Shown: positions 36,771-48,153, counted from the first letter of the stretch. The stretch: DNA of 64,000 nucleotides from Xenorhabdus beddingii (GCF_002127545.1 NZ_MUBK01000006.1:1-64000); one strand, 5' to 3'. Notes: generated from the sequence alone by a model not told the origin. Translations and numbers: made by a program.

Positions 36771-39700
36771 TCACACTACTTTTTGCCATTCTTCCAACAA
36801 TTCTTTCAACAACAATTCCTTCAATAAAATGTCCTTGCGTTCCTGCATATTTTTTATCGCTTTTTGCTTCACATGACCAAAACCTCGTACTTGATCGGGC
36901 AGTCCGGCGAGTTGCTGACAGGTTGCCAAATTATGGCGATCCATTTTTTCGATCAAAATATCAATTAATTGCTCATACTCAAGCAGCAAATGTCTTTCCT
37001 GCTTACGCTCTTCCTGATAGCCAAAAATATCGAAAGCCGTACCGCGCAGTGGCTTACAGGCAGCAAGAAAACGGAATACCGGAATGAGCCACGTGCCATA
37101 TTCTCTTTTTCCCCGTTGGCCTGTGCGGGGATCTTTGCGATTGAAGAGGGGGATACTAAGGTGAAAGTGAATTTTGTTGGTATTATCAAATTGCGTGCGG
37201 AGATGATCGAGAAAATCCGTTTTGACGAACAGGCGGGCAACTTCATATTCGTCTTTGTAGGCCATCAATTTGAATAAGTTTTCAGCAACGGATTTGGTTA
37301 TTTCTTCGGCATCAATCTGTTGTGCCAACATTTGCACTTGGGCAACGCGGCTGAGGTAACGCATCGCATATCTTTCATTTTGATAATCAACCAGTAATTG
37401 ATAGCGATGCATGATGAGGTCGTCCAGGCTTTTTATCTTTCTTTGTGAATAAAGGTTTTGTGAATAAAGAGCTTGTGGATAAGAAACTTGTGGATGAATA
37501 GTTAAATGTTCCTGCAAAAGCTCTGGCTGTACAGCCGCGATGCGGCCTATATGGAAAGCCCGCCGGGCATTATCTGCCGAACTTCCCAACCCTTGAATGG
37601 CGTCGTTGATAGAACGCAACGTGATGGGAAGTTTTCCGAGTTGCCAGGCATAACCGATTAAGATGATATTGGCTTGTTCCCTGTCACCGACCAGATGAGC
37701 CGCCAACATCTCTGCATCAATGGAGAGTAATGACTGAGTGTGCTGGCTAAGGGTATCTAACATTTTGGGATAATCCAAACTCAGCATGGGCGCCCGAAGC
37801 ATGGCACCAATCTGCGTTTCATGCGTGTTCAGGAGACATTTTGTCGAACCCCTCGACATCACTTCCAGAGCATTTTGTCCTGTCGCCGCGACTAAATCCG
37901 CCGCAATAACCAAATTGGCCTGCCCCCGATCAATCCTGACCTGATGCAATTTAGTTGCGTCATGGCATAACCGCACATGAGTGATGGCTTCTCCCCCTTT
38001 TTGAGCAAAGCCCGTGAAGTTAAGCAAGCTGACGGCACAACTATCTGATTGCGCAGCATTGGCAAGTAGGTGCCCTGCGGTAACGATGCCTGTACCGCCG
38101 ACACCCACTAACAGGATTTCATAAGGTGTTGTTGCTGTAGCGAGGGTTGGCAGTGGCAATTTAGGGATGATTTTTTCTAAATCGGCTTGTGAGATGATCT
38201 TGCTGAGATCGGGACGCGGATGAGTATCTTCGACGGTAATGAAGCTGGGGCAAAACCCTTTTAAACAAGATAAGTCTGAGTTACAAACGTGTTGGTCTAT
38301 CTTGCGCTTAATGCCCAAAGGTGTTTTTGTCGGGATGACGGCCAGGCAATTCGATTGTATTTGGCAATCCCCACACCCTTCACAAACCAGCTCGTTAATG
38401 ACTGCCCGTCGCGTCACTTTGGGGACTAATCCCCGCTTTCTTTTGCGGCGAAGCTCGGTGGCACACGCCTGATCGTAGATTATCACTGTGACGCCAACGA
38501 TTTCACGAAGGTGTTTCTGTATCTCTTCGAGATAGTCCCGATCATAGAGTTTTACATTGGCGGGAAGCAGGCTTTTATCTTTATATTTATCAAGATGGTT
38601 GGTCACGATAACGACTTCTTTGACACCTTCTGCCAGCATCAAAGAGGCCATTTGGAATAGCGTAATGTTTCCATCCAGTGGCTGCCCGCCTGTCATTGCC
38701 ACGGCATCATTAAACAGTAACTTATAAGTAATGTGGCTTCCCGCCGCAACAGATTGACGGATGGCTAAATGACCCGAATGAAAATAAGTACCATCACCCA
38801 GATTCTGAAAGACGTGGGATCGATTCACGAACGGCGCATGTCCCACCCAATCAATGCCTTCTCCCCCCATTGGCAAAAGGCCGCTTCCGGTGTTGCGATC
38901 CATCCACGCCGCCATGACATGGCATCCTATGCCGACTTGGGCCTGGCTACCTTCCGGTAAGCGGGTAGACGTGCTATGAGGGCAGCCAGCACAAAAATAA
39001 GGTGTACGTTTAGGCAACTGGAGATCGTGCGGAATAATGGCTGTTGACCATTCTGGTGGCACGGAGAGGAAGAGATTGAATGGTTGTAACCAGCCAGAAA
39101 GCGGGATTGCGATCCGTGAAGGGCGCAATTCAACGTCAGCAGGCAACAATTTTTGCCCAAGATGATTGTGTTTACCGATCAGATTGACACTTTTCCGTAA
39201 CTTAACCAATTGATGTGCCAGCAACATCTCAACAATGGCCGCTTTTTCTTCAATGACAAAGATATCGGTGACCTGTGCAGCCAGCTCGATGAGAAGTGGT
39301 GATAAAGGATAAACCAAACGGACATGGAGAAAAGCGACGCCTTGTTGTGCCAGTTCGCAAGGCGTCAGTCCCCCGGTACGCAGGGCTTCCATGACATCTT
39401 GATGGGCCTTGCCAACGGTGACCAACAAGGCTTGTGGCTGACGGCAAGGTGTGAGGAGATAATCAATGGGGTTAAGTTTGGCAAAATCTTCAACGGCTTT
39501 CAGTTTATAGGCCAAACGCTTTTCAATCTGCGGGCCGGGGAGATCGGGCCAACGCCAGTGCAGCCCATCAGGGCCGGGATCAACTTGAGGAATTTGATAA
39601 GCAGGAAAAGGTTTACTTTCTCTGATGGCTCCGCTTTCCACAACTTCACTGATCGCCTTGAATCCAAACCAGGCACCACTGACTCGTGACGCAGCCCAAC

Positions 39701-40223
39701 CCCATAAGCCAACATCAAGATAATCCGCAACCGATGCGGGATGCAAAATGGGCATACTCCATGCCATCATGCTGAGATCAGACTGGTGGGACATAGAGGA
39801 AGAGACACAACCGTGGTCATCCCCGGCGATAACCAGCACGCCACCGTGTGGCGAGGAGCCATAGGCATTGCCATGTTTGAGTGCATCACCGGAACGATCC
39901 ACTCCCGGCCCTTTGCCGTACCACATGCCAAAGACACCGCTGACTTGTCTGTCAGGGTCAGATTCTACTTTTTGCGTGCCAATCAGTGCATTTGCCGCAA
40001 GATCCTCATTGATCGCCGGTTGGAAACGAATATTGGCTTGGATGAGTGCTTTGCTGTGTTGCCATAATGTTTGATCTAAACGGGCTAAAGGGGAACCGCG
40101 ATAGCCTGAAACGAATCCTGCGGTATTGAGATCATGCATTTCATCCAATTCAGCTTGAGCGAGTAGAAGGTCAACCAGAGCTTCAGTGCCCGTGACAAAT
40201 TTAGATTGATAATATCGAGCCAT
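36771..40223 (-). CDS. Indolepyruvate ferredoxin oxidoreductase (fused form)
   Basis: The 1150 residues combine a thiamine-diphosphate alpha-type part (begins FVTGTEALVDLLLAQAELD; GGEGIDWVGHAPF and GDGTYFHSG look like the ThDP site), a short iron-sulfur region with CEGCGDCQIQSNC and CNSDLSCLKGFCPS, and a gamma-type domain (LLVGVGGTGIVTAGHLLANA). This is the large proteobacterial IOR type. It oxidatively decarboxylates aryl or branched 2-oxo acids to acyl-CoA with ferredoxin. It lies between the second and third tRNA-Gly genes, which are adjacent in E. coli, so it looks like an insertion. Links to aromatic acyl-CoA supply for secondary metabolism are speculation. Confidence 0.93.
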   Translation of the reverse strand: MARYYQSKFVTGTEALVDLLLAQAELDEMHDLNTAGFVSGYRGSPLARLDQTLWQHSKALIQANIRFQPAINEDLAANALIGTQKVESDPDRQVSGVFGMWYGKGPGVDRSGDALKHGNAYGSSPHGGVLVIAGDDHGCVSSSMSHQSDLSMMAWSMPILHPASVADYLDVGLWGWAASRVSGAWFGFKAISEVVESGAIRESKPFPAYQIPQVDPGPDGLHWRWPDLPGPQIEKRLAYKLKAVEDFAKLNPIDYLLTPCRQPQALLVTVGKAHQDVMEALRTGGLTPCELAQQGVAFLHVRLVYPLSPLLIELAAQVTDIFVIEEKAAIVEMLLAHQLVKLRKSVNLIGKHNHLGQKLLPADVELRPSRIAIPLSGWLQPFNLFLSVPPEWSTAIIPHDLQLPKRTPYFCAGCPHSTSTRLPEGSQAQVGIGCHVMAAWMDRNTGSGLLPMGGEGIDWVGHAPFVNRSHVFQNLGDGTYFHSGHLAIRQSVAAGSHITYKLLFNDAVAMTGGQPLDGNITLFQMASLMLAEGVKEVVIVTNHLDKYKDKSLLPANVKLYDRDYLEEIQKHLREIVGVTVIIYDQACATELRRKRKRGLVPKVTRRAVINELVCEGCGDCQIQSNCLAVIPTKTPLGIKRKIDQHVCNSDLSCLKGFCPSFITVEDTHPRPDLSKIISQADLEKIIPKLPLPTLATATTPYEILLVGVGGTGIVTAGHLLANAAQSDSCAVSLLNFTGFAQKGGEAITHVRLCHDATKLHQVRIDRGQANLVIAADLVAATGQNALEVMSRGSTKCLLNTHETQIGAMLRAPMLSLDYPKMLDTLSQHTQSLLSIDAEMLAAHLVGDREQANIILIGYAWQLGKLPITLRSINDAIQGLGSSADNARRAFHIGRIAAVQPELLQEHLTIHPQVSYPQALYSQNLYSQRKIKSLDDLIMHRYQLLVDYQNERYAMRYLSRVAQVQMLAQQIDAEEITKSVAENLFKLMAYKDEYEVARLFVKTDFLDHLRTQFDNTNKIHFHLSIPLFNRKDPRTGQRGKREYGTWLIPVFRFLAACKPLRGTAFDIFGYQEERKQERHLLLEYEQLIDILIEKMDRHNLATCQQLAGLPDQVRGFGHVKQKAIKNMQERKDILLKELLLKELLEEWQKVV

Positions 40224-40622
40224 GTTTTTGACCCTCTCTAAAGAGAATAATCATCTAAGTAACGACCAAAACTGATGTTAATCTATTGCCCTCAACGGCT
40301 TACGACAAGCATAAATCTTATTAGATGTTGGTTATTTGTTTATTAAATGTTAAATTATGTGGTCGTTCAGGTATTCTAAATAATTATAAGGGGGATGGCA
40401 TGTACTTTTTGTATCGGAGCCGGGCGAATATCTTTTGAGCGTTTGGCATGAGGATAGCTGCAAAGGGCTTGCCATCTTATCTGAACACGTTCATAATGGC
40501 GCCCGTTCCTGATATGCAGATTGGAATAATTATCTTGTTACTCATCGAGTTAGCATCACTGAGTTAACGAATATTCAGAATCCGCATTCAGATACCTCAG
40601 GCTAATATTAGCCATCAGCGAC
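40224..40622. other. Upstream region of the oxidoreductase gene
   Basis: About 400 bases with no convincing gene; it should contain the minus-strand promoter of the oxidoreductase gene and the promoter of the third tRNA. Confidence 0.5.
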
Positions 40623-40698
<76 letters not shown>

Positions 40699-41124
40699 AA
40701 TCTCTTCATTCTGTTACTACTTCATTTTTCTATTACCTCATTTTTCCCTAATAAAATATTTACACCAGAAAGTGTTTATCCTTGTATTTATTCATTTTCT
40801 CGCTCTATTTCCTGCCAGCAAGACACGATCCAATCCATTAATACCGAGATCCGATTGGGCACCACTGGGCACCACACCACCTACACCACATAGTGGCTTT
40901 TTATTCTCACTTCCACCCAATATATAACCCCTATTAAAAATACAATTCCCGTCAAAAATAAATTGTCGATAAAGCGCTTGCTATCCTGCCACAACAAGTC
41001 CATAATGCCGCCTCATTTTTGAAGAGGCAGAGGAAAATTTCTCCACCAGCGTCTAGAATAGATGGGGAGTTTTTATTTCGCTGCTGATTTCTGGTGTCTT
41101 CTACTAGAATTCAATCCTTGTTTT

Positions 41125-41364
41125 TTATCCACAGTATCTTAGATTTCAGCCATATTGAGTCACCTGATGTCACTCTAGTTGTTACACAGAGTTATCCACA
41201 GGAAGGCTTTGTCGTGCATGAATTTTTTAAGTTATCACTCAAGGCAATGGTTTGCGCTTAACTTATTGATTAATTAAAATAATTAATTTCATTCAAAAAC
41301 ACATTGATTAATATTTGTTCTTGGTTTGTTTGTTGATTGGGAAAGCATTTTTATTTTATTCACA
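41125..41364 (+). promoter_or_regulatory. datA: datA-like DnaA-box cluster with IHF site
   Basis: The gene-free region 40699-41409 has three consensus DnaA boxes in one orientation: TTATCCACA at 41125-41133 and 41192-41200, and TTATTCACA at 41356-41364. Between the second and third lies TAACTTATTGATT (41259-41271), a full match to the IHF consensus on the minus strand. E. coli datA, which promotes DnaA-ATP hydrolysis with IHF, is in the same place between the tRNA-Gly operon and queG. The function here is inferred from position and sites. Confidence 0.75.
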
Positions 41365-41409
41365 AGGAAACAGACGGCCTTTTTAACAAGAAATTCGATT
41401 GGTTGCTTA

Positions 41410-42567
41410 TTAAGCATCTCTGGGTAAGCCTTTTGTAATTGCCCGTATTAATCGTTTTTGTTGTGACGTTTGCACTTCGATTGCGTTAGCATTACGGCGG
41501 GTTATTTGTTGAGCAATGGCCCAGCGGATATGTTCATCCAAAACATCACTTAATCCCATTCTTTTTTCCAATGCGAGCACGATATCATCCTGATAAGGTG
41601 CATTGCCCAAGGCAACGGAAATGTTGCGTAACCAGCGCAAGTACCCGATGCGGCGAATGGCTGACCCTTCTGTGATACGCAGAAACTTTTCTTCACTCCA
41701 ATGGAACAAATCAAGTAAGTCTGGGGTATGCAGTGCTGCGCGTGGGCTGAAATCGGCCTCATCCGTTAATTGTGAAAAACGGTTCCACGGGCAGATAAGC
41801 TGGCAATCATCGCAGCCATAAATCCGGTTGCCCATCAATGGGCGAAACTCTTCCGGGATCGCGCCTTCCAATTCTATGGTCAGATATGAAATGCATCGCC
41901 GGGCATCAATGGTGTAAGGCTCAACAATCGCACCTGTCGGACACGTTGTCATGCAGGCCACGCAACGTCCACATTGTTCCTCTTGAGGCGTGTCAATCGG
42001 CAGGGGCAGGTCAATCAGCAATTCACCCAGAAAAAACCAAGAGCCGGAGTCTCGATTTAATATAAGTGAGTGTTTACCAACCCAGCCAAGACCGGCTTTT
42101 GCTGCCAGTGGGCGTTCCATAATGGGGGCAGAATCGACAAAAGGGCGAAAGTTCAGAGTGCCCTGATAGTCATGAACGGTGCAATAGTCTTGAATCTGAT
42201 CGCCGAGTTTTTTGAGACGTTGGCGCAGCAGTTTATGATAATCTCTGCCCAGTGAATAACGGCTAACATAGCCCATTTGTGGATTGTTAAGCGTACTGGC
42301 AAATGCGGCCTTAGCCGGCAGATAATTCATGCGCACACTGATTACCCGCAAAGTTCCGGGCAACAGCTCATGAGGACGGGCGCGCATCATGCCGTGACGT
42401 GCCATCCAGTCCATTTCGCCGTGGTATTGCTTATCAAGCCATGCTTGTAGTTTTGGTTCTTCTGCCGATAAATCGGTGTCACAGATACCGACTTGTTGAA
42501 AGCCAAGGGAAATGCCCCATTGCTTGATATTTGCGGCCAGAAGATTCAGATCGAGAGGGGTTGCCAT
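41410..42567 (-). CDS. queG: Epoxyqueuosine reductase QueG
   Basis: The 385-residue cobalamin-dependent enzyme carries two 4Fe-4S motifs: CGRCVACMTTCPTGAI and CDDCQLICPWN. The DUF1730-type N-terminal half includes FVDSAPIMERPLAAKAGLGW. It performs the last step of queuosine synthesis in tRNA. In E. coli it is divergent from nnr; here the divergent neighbour is tsaE. Confidence 0.97.
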   Translation of the reverse strand: MATPLDLNLLAANIKQWGISLGFQQVGICDTDLSAEEPKLQAWLDKQYHGEMDWMARHGMMRARPHELLPGTLRVISVRMNYLPAKAAFASTLNNPQMGYVSRYSLGRDYHKLLRQRLKKLGDQIQDYCTVHDYQGTLNFRPFVDSAPIMERPLAAKAGLGWVGKHSLILNRDSGSWFFLGELLIDLPLPIDTPQEEQCGRCVACMTTCPTGAIVEPYTIDARRCISYLTIELEGAIPEEFRPLMGNRIYGCDDCQLICPWNRFSQLTDEADFSPRAALHTPDLLDLFHWSEEKFLRITEGSAIRRIGYLRWLRNISVALGNAPYQDDIVLALEKRMGLSDVLDEHIRWAIAQQITRRNANAIEVQTSQQKRLIRAITKGLPRDA

Positions 42568-42767
42568 GGAATATTAATTTACTGCTGCAAGAGAGGCGTA
42601 GATTAACACAGTGTGGAATGAATACAAAAAATGCGGTATACGGCATGACAACGATGCATAAGATGTTCAATGATAATGCCTGAATGATGGTTATCTGTTA
42701 AGCTATTTTGCTGATATGTCTACCTGTTTAGGCGTTTAATTCAATAAATAAAAATAGATATTTTTCG

Positions 42768-43232
42768 ATGAAAGAACTCGTTTTATCACTTCCAAATGAA
42801 AATGCCACCGTTGCATTGGGCAATGCAGTGGCGTCAGTCAATGATCGCGGCTATGTTATTTATTTATATGGTGACCTTGGTGCCGGAAAAACCACATTTA
42901 GTCGAGGCTTCCTACAGGCACTCGGCCATCAGGGGCATGTAAAAAGTCCAACTTATACACTGGTCGAACCTTATGCTTTACAACCCCGGCCTGTCTATCA
43001 TTTTGACTTGTACCGTCTGGCCGATCCTGAAGAGCTGGAGTTTATGGGGATCCGTGATTATTTCCACCAAGAGGCTATTTGTCTGGTGGAATGGCCTCAA
43101 CAAGGCGCGGGGGTCTTGCCTGATGCCGATATTGAGTTGCACTTGAGTTATGACAATGACGGTCGACAGGCGCGTTTTGTTGCCTTATCTGAATATGGTG
43201 AAAGTCTGTTGGATAATTTGAAGTCCTTATGA
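42768..43232 (+). CDS. tsaE: tRNA threonylcarbamoyladenosine complex ATPase TsaE
   Basis: 154 residues with Walker [18 protein letters not shown], then [11 protein letters not shown] and [14 protein letters not shown]. It supports TsaB/TsaD in making t6A37 of tRNA. Its stop overlaps the amiB start (ATGA). nnr, which precedes it in E. coli, is not here. Confidence 0.96.
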   Translation: MKELVLSLPNENATVALGNAVASVNDRGYVIYLYGDLGAGKTTFSRGFLQALGHQGHVKSPTYTLVEPYALQPRPVYHFDLYRLADPEELEFMGIRDYFHQEAICLVEWPQQGAGVLPDADIELHLSYDNDGRQARFVALSEYGESLLDNLKSL

Positions 43233-44608
43233 AGGAATACCCGACCATGATGAGTGCCTTTTCCGTGAATGTGGTAAAAAAATGGCATACCCGCTGGGTG
43301 GTGGCCTGTGTTTTATTTGTCATATTGAGTCAATGGGTCATGGCGACGGCTGTGGCGGCGACGTTATCGAATGTTCATGTGAGCAATCGCCCATCTGAAG
43401 CGACAGTCACATTGGAATTCACTGGCGGGCATCCTGATTATCGATTTTTTCCTTTGCATTCTCCTGAACGCTTGGTCGTGGATATTCGTCAAGCCGGCAA
43501 AATCGTTGGGTTACCGATGCGTTTATCCGGCCAGGTTCTGGTAAAACAGGTACGTTCCAGCCAGCCGCCTGATACACACCATCAGAGGGTGGTGCTGGAG
43601 TTGGCACACAACGCCACCGCAACGTCCTCAGTGAAGAAGTCGGGTAGTACATATCAGGTGGTTCTTGCCCTGAAAACCCAGGGAGCAGTGAATAGCAAAA
43701 CACCTATTTTCAGGGATAATGTGGCTAAAAACGAAAGTAAGCAATCACTGACTTCTGACTCCCCGTTAATGAAACCGGACACAATACCGGAGACAATACC
43801 GGATAAAAAACCAGCATCTCATGTTCATAAGCCAGCGAATACCCATGAAAACAGTGTGAAGAAACCGGCTGCCCAAGTTGTCCAAGGGCGGGGTATCCGC
43901 CCGATTGTGGTTGCCATTGATGCGGGGCATGGTGGGCAAGATCCGGGGGCGATGGGGTTGCGGGGGTTGAAGGAAAAAAACGTAACCATTAGTGTTGCAC
44001 GTAAATTGGAAGCACTTTTGCGCAATGATCCCATGTTTAAGCCAGTGCTGACACGGGAGGGTGATTATTTTATCTCTGTTGCCGGACGTTCCGAAGTCGC
44101 CCGTAAGCATCGAGCCAACATGCTGATATCCATTCATGCGGATGCGGCTCCCAATCGCAGCGCCAGAGGTGCTTCTGTCTGGGTGCTCTCTAACCGCCGT
44201 GCAAAAAGTGAATTGGGAAATTGGCTGGAGCAGCATGAAAAACAATCGGAGTTGCTGGGCGGTGCAGGAGATGTCCTTGCCAATGGTGCCGATCCCTATT
44301 TGAGTCAGGCGGTGCTGGATTTGCAATTCGGCCATTCTCAGAGAGTCGGTTATGATGTTGCAGAGCAAGTGTTAAGTCAGTTAACCCGAATTGGCTCTTT
44401 GCATAAACGTCTGCCAGAACATGCAAGCCTCGGTGTGTTACGTTCGCCGGATATTCCGTCTATTTTGGTGGAAACCGGTTTTATCAGTAATCAGTCTGAA
44501 GAAGAATTATTGGGTTCCAATCAGTATCAGGAAAAATTGGCACAGGCCATCCACTTGGGCTTACGCCGTTATTTTCAGGCCAATCCACTACAGACAGCAC
44601 CAAAGTAA
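43229..44608 (+). CDS. amiB: N-acetylmuramoyl-L-alanine amidase AmiB
   Basis: Signal segment ([21 protein letters not shown]), an AMIN domain (about 45-140), a linker rich in Lys/Pro/Thr (about 150-215), and the zinc amidase_3 domain: [44 protein letters not shown] and the catalytic [13 protein letters not shown]. It splits septal peptidoglycan during daughter-cell separation, under control of EnvC. It ends about 20 residues after the amidase fold; no C-terminal LysM repeat is seen. Confidence 0.95.
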   Translation: MKEYPTMMSAFSVNVVKKWHTRWVVACVLFVILSQWVMATAVAATLSNVHVSNRPSEATVTLEFTGGHPDYRFFPLHSPERLVVDIRQAGKIVGLPMRLSGQVLVKQVRSSQPPDTHHQRVVLELAHNATATSSVKKSGSTYQVVLALKTQGAVNSKTPIFRDNVAKNESKQSLTSDSPLMKPDTIPETIPDKKPASHVHKPANTHENSVKKPAAQVVQGRGIRPIVVAIDAGHGGQDPGAMGLRGLKEKNVTISVARKLEALLRNDPMFKPVLTREGDYFISVAGRSEVARKHRANMLISIHADAAPNRSARGASVWVLSNRRAKSELGNWLEQHEKQSELLGGAGDVLANGADPYLSQAVLDLQFGHSQRVGYDVAEQVLSQLTRIGSLHKRLPEHASLGVLRSPDIPSILVETGFISNQSEEELLGSNQYQEKLAQAIHLGLRRYFQANPLQTAPK

Positions 44609-44660
44609 TCCGTATATGCCTATCAAAATAGGCTAAAAAAATCGTAAGTAAGGTCGAATA

Positions 44661-46712
44661 ATGGCTATCAAGATATTACCCCCACAGTTGGCGAATCAGA
44701 TTGCTGCCGGTGAAGTGGTTGAACGCCCCGCATCGGTGGTGAAAGAGTTGGTGGAAAATAGTCTTGATGCCGGTGCTACCCGCATTGATATTGATATTGA
44801 ACGGGGTGGCGCAAAGTTGATCCGAATCCGTGATAACGGCTGTGGGATCAGTCAACACGATCTGACATTAGCCTTGGCGCGTCATGCCACCAGTAAAATT
44901 GCTTCATTGGATGATTTGGAAGCGATCATGAGCATGGGCTTTCGTGGCGAAGCGCTGGCCAGTATCAGCTCTGTTTCCCGGCTGACATTGACCTCTCGCC
45001 CTGAAAGTCAAACAGAAGCATGGCAATCTTATGCCGAAGGCCGTGATATGGAAGTGACGGTTAAACCTGCCGCACATCCGGTGGGGACGACGGTTGAAGT
45101 GTTGGATCTGTTTTATAATACTCCCGCCCGTCGCAAGTTCCTGAGAACGGAAAAAACCGAGTTTAGTCATATTGATGAAGTGGTGCGCAGAATTGCACTG
45201 GCCCGTCTGGACGTTGGCATTAATCTGAATCACAACGGAAAGTTGGTGCGTCAGTACCGTCCCGCTAAAGAAGAGTCCCAGCATGAACGGCGTTTGGCCG
45301 CGATTTGTGGTACGGCGTTTGTACAGCAGGCTTTGGTGTTGTCATGGCAGCATGATTCGCTGTCGATTAAGGGCTGGGTGGCTGACCCAATGAATGCAGT
45401 GGCAGGAAGCGATATTCAATATTGCTATGTCAATGGGCGCATGATGCGGGATCGGTTGATTAATCATGCGATTCGTCAGGCTTATCAAGATTTGATTCAG
45501 GGAGAGCAACAACCCGCTTATGTGCTGTATTTGGAGATTGACCCGCATCAGGTCGATGTCAATGTCCATCCGGCCAAACATGAAGTGCGGTTCCATCAAG
45601 CCCGCTTGGTACATGATTTTATTTATCAAGGCGTATCAGCGGTATTGAAACAGCGTAGCAAGGGAGTGGAATTAGCGCTGGGCTGTCAGGAACCTGCGGC
45701 AAACTGGGTGCCGGAGAATCGCCCTTCTGCCGGCGAAAACCATTTTCTGCGGAAAAGCGTTGCACCAACAGATGCCGGGTCTGCCCGACGTCATGATAAG
45801 GATGATCTCGATAAAAAACCGGGGTCGGGCGAACACCTGCATTCAGGTCGTGAAACGCAACGTTCACCTCATGGGGAAACACCTCACGGGGAAACATATC
45901 ACGGGGAAAGCTACCAGAAAAAACAGGGGGAGCTGTACCAGAAACTGATTCAGTCTTCACCGGAAGAAAAGCGTCCCTTATTCCCAGAAAGAATCCCTTC
46001 AATGCCAAATTCGTCAAGTTCTGGCTCAAAGTCTACTCCTGCTACACCGAGGCAACCGGGGCAGGGCAATAATGATGGTGTTGAAAAATATCATTCAGGG
46101 AAAGCATATAGTTTCGGAAAAGTATTGAGCATTTATGCGGGTTGCCATGCTTTGATTGAATCGCCATCAGGGATAGGTTTACTCTCCCTGCCAGTGGCTG
46201 AACGCTGGTTGAAACAGGCACAACTGACACCGGGGGAACAAGGGCTTAAATCCCAGCCTTTGTTGATCCCACTGAAACTTGCCCTCAGTCAGGCTGAAAT
46301 AGATGCCTTAAAGCAGAATAGTGAGCTATTAAGAACTTTTGGCATTGAATCGACAGTCGCGCATGGAAAAGTGACCATTCATGCGGTATCGTTGCCTTTA
46401 CGTCAACAGAACCTCCCGAAACTTTTACCGGCGCTGTTGGGTTACCTTGGTGAGCTGTCAGCCGCTTCTACTGAGCAGGCAGCCCTTGTTGAGCAGGAAG
46501 CTCTTGCTGAACAGGCAGTCCTTGTTGAAAAAATAGCTATTTGGCTCTCCCGTCATGTGGGTAGCGAGCATGAAATGTGGAACGTCGCACAAGCCGTCCA
46601 ACTTTTGGCTGATGTCGAACGTCTTTGTCCTCAACTGGTGGGATCGCCACCGGAAGGGTTATTACAGTTAATTGATTTACAAGCAGTGGTGGCACGCCTT
46701 AATCATGAGTGA
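44661..46712 (+). CDS. mutL: DNA mismatch repair protein MutL
   Basis: GHKL ATPase motifs are intact: [20 protein letters not shown], and [14 protein letters not shown] followed by [14 protein letters not shown]. The C-terminal dimerisation domain begins near residue 470. The linker (about 350-465) is long and low in complexity, with a GE(T/S)xHGE repeat at 45867-45911. A second repeat (EQ-ALVEQ type) is in the C-terminal domain at 46473-46526. 683 residues against 615 in E. coli. It joins MutS and MutH in repair. Confidence 0.96.
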   Translation: MAIKILPPQLANQIAAGEVVERPASVVKELVENSLDAGATRIDIDIERGGAKLIRIRDNGCGISQHDLTLALARHATSKIASLDDLEAIMSMGFRGEALASISSVSRLTLTSRPESQTEAWQSYAEGRDMEVTVKPAAHPVGTTVEVLDLFYNTPARRKFLRTEKTEFSHIDEVVRRIALARLDVGINLNHNGKLVRQYRPAKEESQHERRLAAICGTAFVQQALVLSWQHDSLSIKGWVADPMNAVAGSDIQYCYVNGRMMRDRLINHAIRQAYQDLIQGEQQPAYVLYLEIDPHQVDVNVHPAKHEVRFHQARLVHDFIYQGVSAVLKQRSKGVELALGCQEPAANWVPENRPSAGENHFLRKSVAPTDAGSARRHDKDDLDKKPGSGEHLHSGRETQRSPHGETPHGETYHGESYQKKQGELYQKLIQSSPEEKRPLFPERIPSMPNSSSSGSKSTPATPRQPGQGNNDGVEKYHSGKAYSFGKVLSIYAGCHALIESPSGIGLLSLPVAERWLKQAQLTPGEQGLKSQPLLIPLKLALSQAEIDALKQNSELLRTFGIESTVAHGKVTIHAVSLPLRQQNLPKLLPALLGYLGELSAASTEQAALVEQEALAEQAVLVEKIAIWLSRHVGSEHEMWNVAQAVQLLADVERLCPQLVGSPPEGLLQLIDLQAVVARLNHE

Positions 46713-47646
46713 TTTAAAAACTCAACATCTGCCGACAGCCATTTTTATCATGGGGCCTACGGCTTCAGGAAAAACGGCGTTATCGATCGCCTTGCGTCAG
46801 CATCTTCCGGTTGAATTAATCAGTGTCGATTCTGCATTGATTTACCGTGGAATGGATATTGGAACCGCAAAACCTTCCGCAGAAGAGCAGGCTCTGGCTC
46901 CTCATCGCCTGATTGATATCCTTGATCCTACCGAAACGTATTCTGCTGCTGATTTTCGCCGTGATGCCTTAAAAGCCATGGCAGAGATCACGGCGGCGGG
47001 GAGAATTCCACTCCTAGTTGGTGGAACCATGCTATATTTCAAAGCATTGCTGGAGGGATTATCGCCCTTGCCTTCCGCAAATCCTGAAGTCAGAGCGCAG
47101 ATTGAACAGCAAGCGGCGGAGCTTGGATGGGATACATTGCATCGGCAGTTACAGGAAATTGATCCGGTTGCGGCGGTAAGGATCCATCCCAATGATCCCC
47201 AACGTCTTACCCGTGCACTGGAAGTTTTCCGGATTTCGGGTAAAACTCTAACTGAATTGACTGAAACGTCTGGAGAAATATTGCCTTATCGCGTTCATCA
47301 ATTTGCGATTGCACCTGCAAGTCGTGAGATCTTGCATCAGCGTATTGCTGCCCGTTTTGAACAAATGATCAAATCAGGGTTTGAAGATGAAGTGAAAGCG
47401 CTTTATGCTCGTAGCGATTTGCATACAGATTTACCCTCCATTCGTTGTGTTGGTTATCGTCAGATGTGGTCCTACCTCGCAGGCGAAATATCTCATGATG
47501 AGATGGTCTATCGTGGCATTTGTGCGACACGCCAACTGGCGAAACGTCAGATCACGTGGCTTAGGGGTTGGGACAATGTCACTTGGTTGGATAGCGATCA
47601 ACCTAAACAATCACTAAACACAGTCATGCAGGTTATTAGTACATAA
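46705..47646 (+). CDS. miaA: tRNA dimethylallyltransferase MiaA
   Basis: 313 residues: P-loop [35 protein letters not shown], and [19 protein letters not shown]. It prenylates A37 of tRNAs reading UNN codons. The ATG at 46705 overlaps the mutL stop by eight bases (ATGAGTGA); the upstream frame extension is not needed. Confidence 0.97.
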   Translation: MSDLKTQHLPTAIFIMGPTASGKTALSIALRQHLPVELISVDSALIYRGMDIGTAKPSAEEQALAPHRLIDILDPTETYSAADFRRDALKAMAEITAAGRIPLLVGGTMLYFKALLEGLSPLPSANPEVRAQIEQQAAELGWDTLHRQLQEIDPVAAVRIHPNDPQRLTRALEVFRISGKTLTELTETSGEILPYRVHQFAIAPASREILHQRIAARFEQMIKSGFEDEVKALYARSDLHTDLPSIRCVGYRQMWSYLAGEISHDEMVYRGICATRQLAKRQITWLRGWDNVTWLDSDQPKQSLNTVMQVIST

Positions 47647-47754
47647 ATTCATTGATTGTGTACAATTGATCGGTACAAAGTGTCATTTTTGAGTAGTTAC
47701 TTTTTCGAACCAATCGGTTCTTAGTTAAAAACAACAAAATAAGGAAAATATAGA

Positions 47755-48057
47755 ATGGCTAAGGGGCAATCTTTGCAAGATCCATTCCTGAATGCTTTAC
47801 GGCGTGAAAGGGTCCCGGTTTCTATTTATTTGGTCAACGGCATCAAATTACAGGGTCAGATTGAATCTTTTGACCAATTTGTCATTTTACTGAAAAACAC
47901 GGTTAGCCAGATGGTTTATAAACACGCCATCTCGACTGTTGTGCCTTCCCGTCCTGTGTCTCATCACAGTAGCAACCCGAATGTGACGACGAGTGTTGGT
48001 AATTATCATGCTGGCGCTAACCCAGCAGCACAACAGGAAAGCGATGCTACTGAGTAA
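47755..48057 (+). CDS. hfq: RNA chaperone Hfq
   Basis: A 100-residue Sm-like protein: [40 protein letters not shown], and Sm2 motif [14 protein letters not shown]. The disordered C-terminal tail is rich in His, Asn and Ala. It forms hexamers that pair small RNAs with mRNAs. AAGGAAAA precedes the ATG. Confidence 0.98.
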   Translation: MAKGQSLQDPFLNALRRERVPVSIYLVNGIKLQGQIESFDQFVILLKNTVSQMVYKHAISTVVPSRPVSHHSSNPNVTTSVGNYHAGANPAAQQESDATE

Positions 48058-48082
48058 ATCAGTGGTTGTGCCTGACGTAAAT

Positions 48083-48117
48083 AAAAACATAGGTAGGGAG
48101 ACTTTACCTATGTTTTT
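48083..48117 (+). terminator. Terminator after hfq
   Basis: AAAACATAGGTA pairs with TACCTATGTTTT around a short loop and ends in T residues. It can attenuate readthrough into hflX. Confidence 0.85.
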
Positions 48118-48153
48118 CCTATGGATTTTTACTTAGCCTAAGGGGTTGCACCG

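Noticed and set aside
40776-40784. TTATCCTTG as a further DnaA box in the datA-like region
   Set aside because: Two mismatches in the conserved ACA end; below what I would call a box.
45867-45911. CRISPR-like short repeats
   Set aside because: Units are adjacent, in frame and inside mutL; no spacers. No CRISPR array is seen anywhere in the window.
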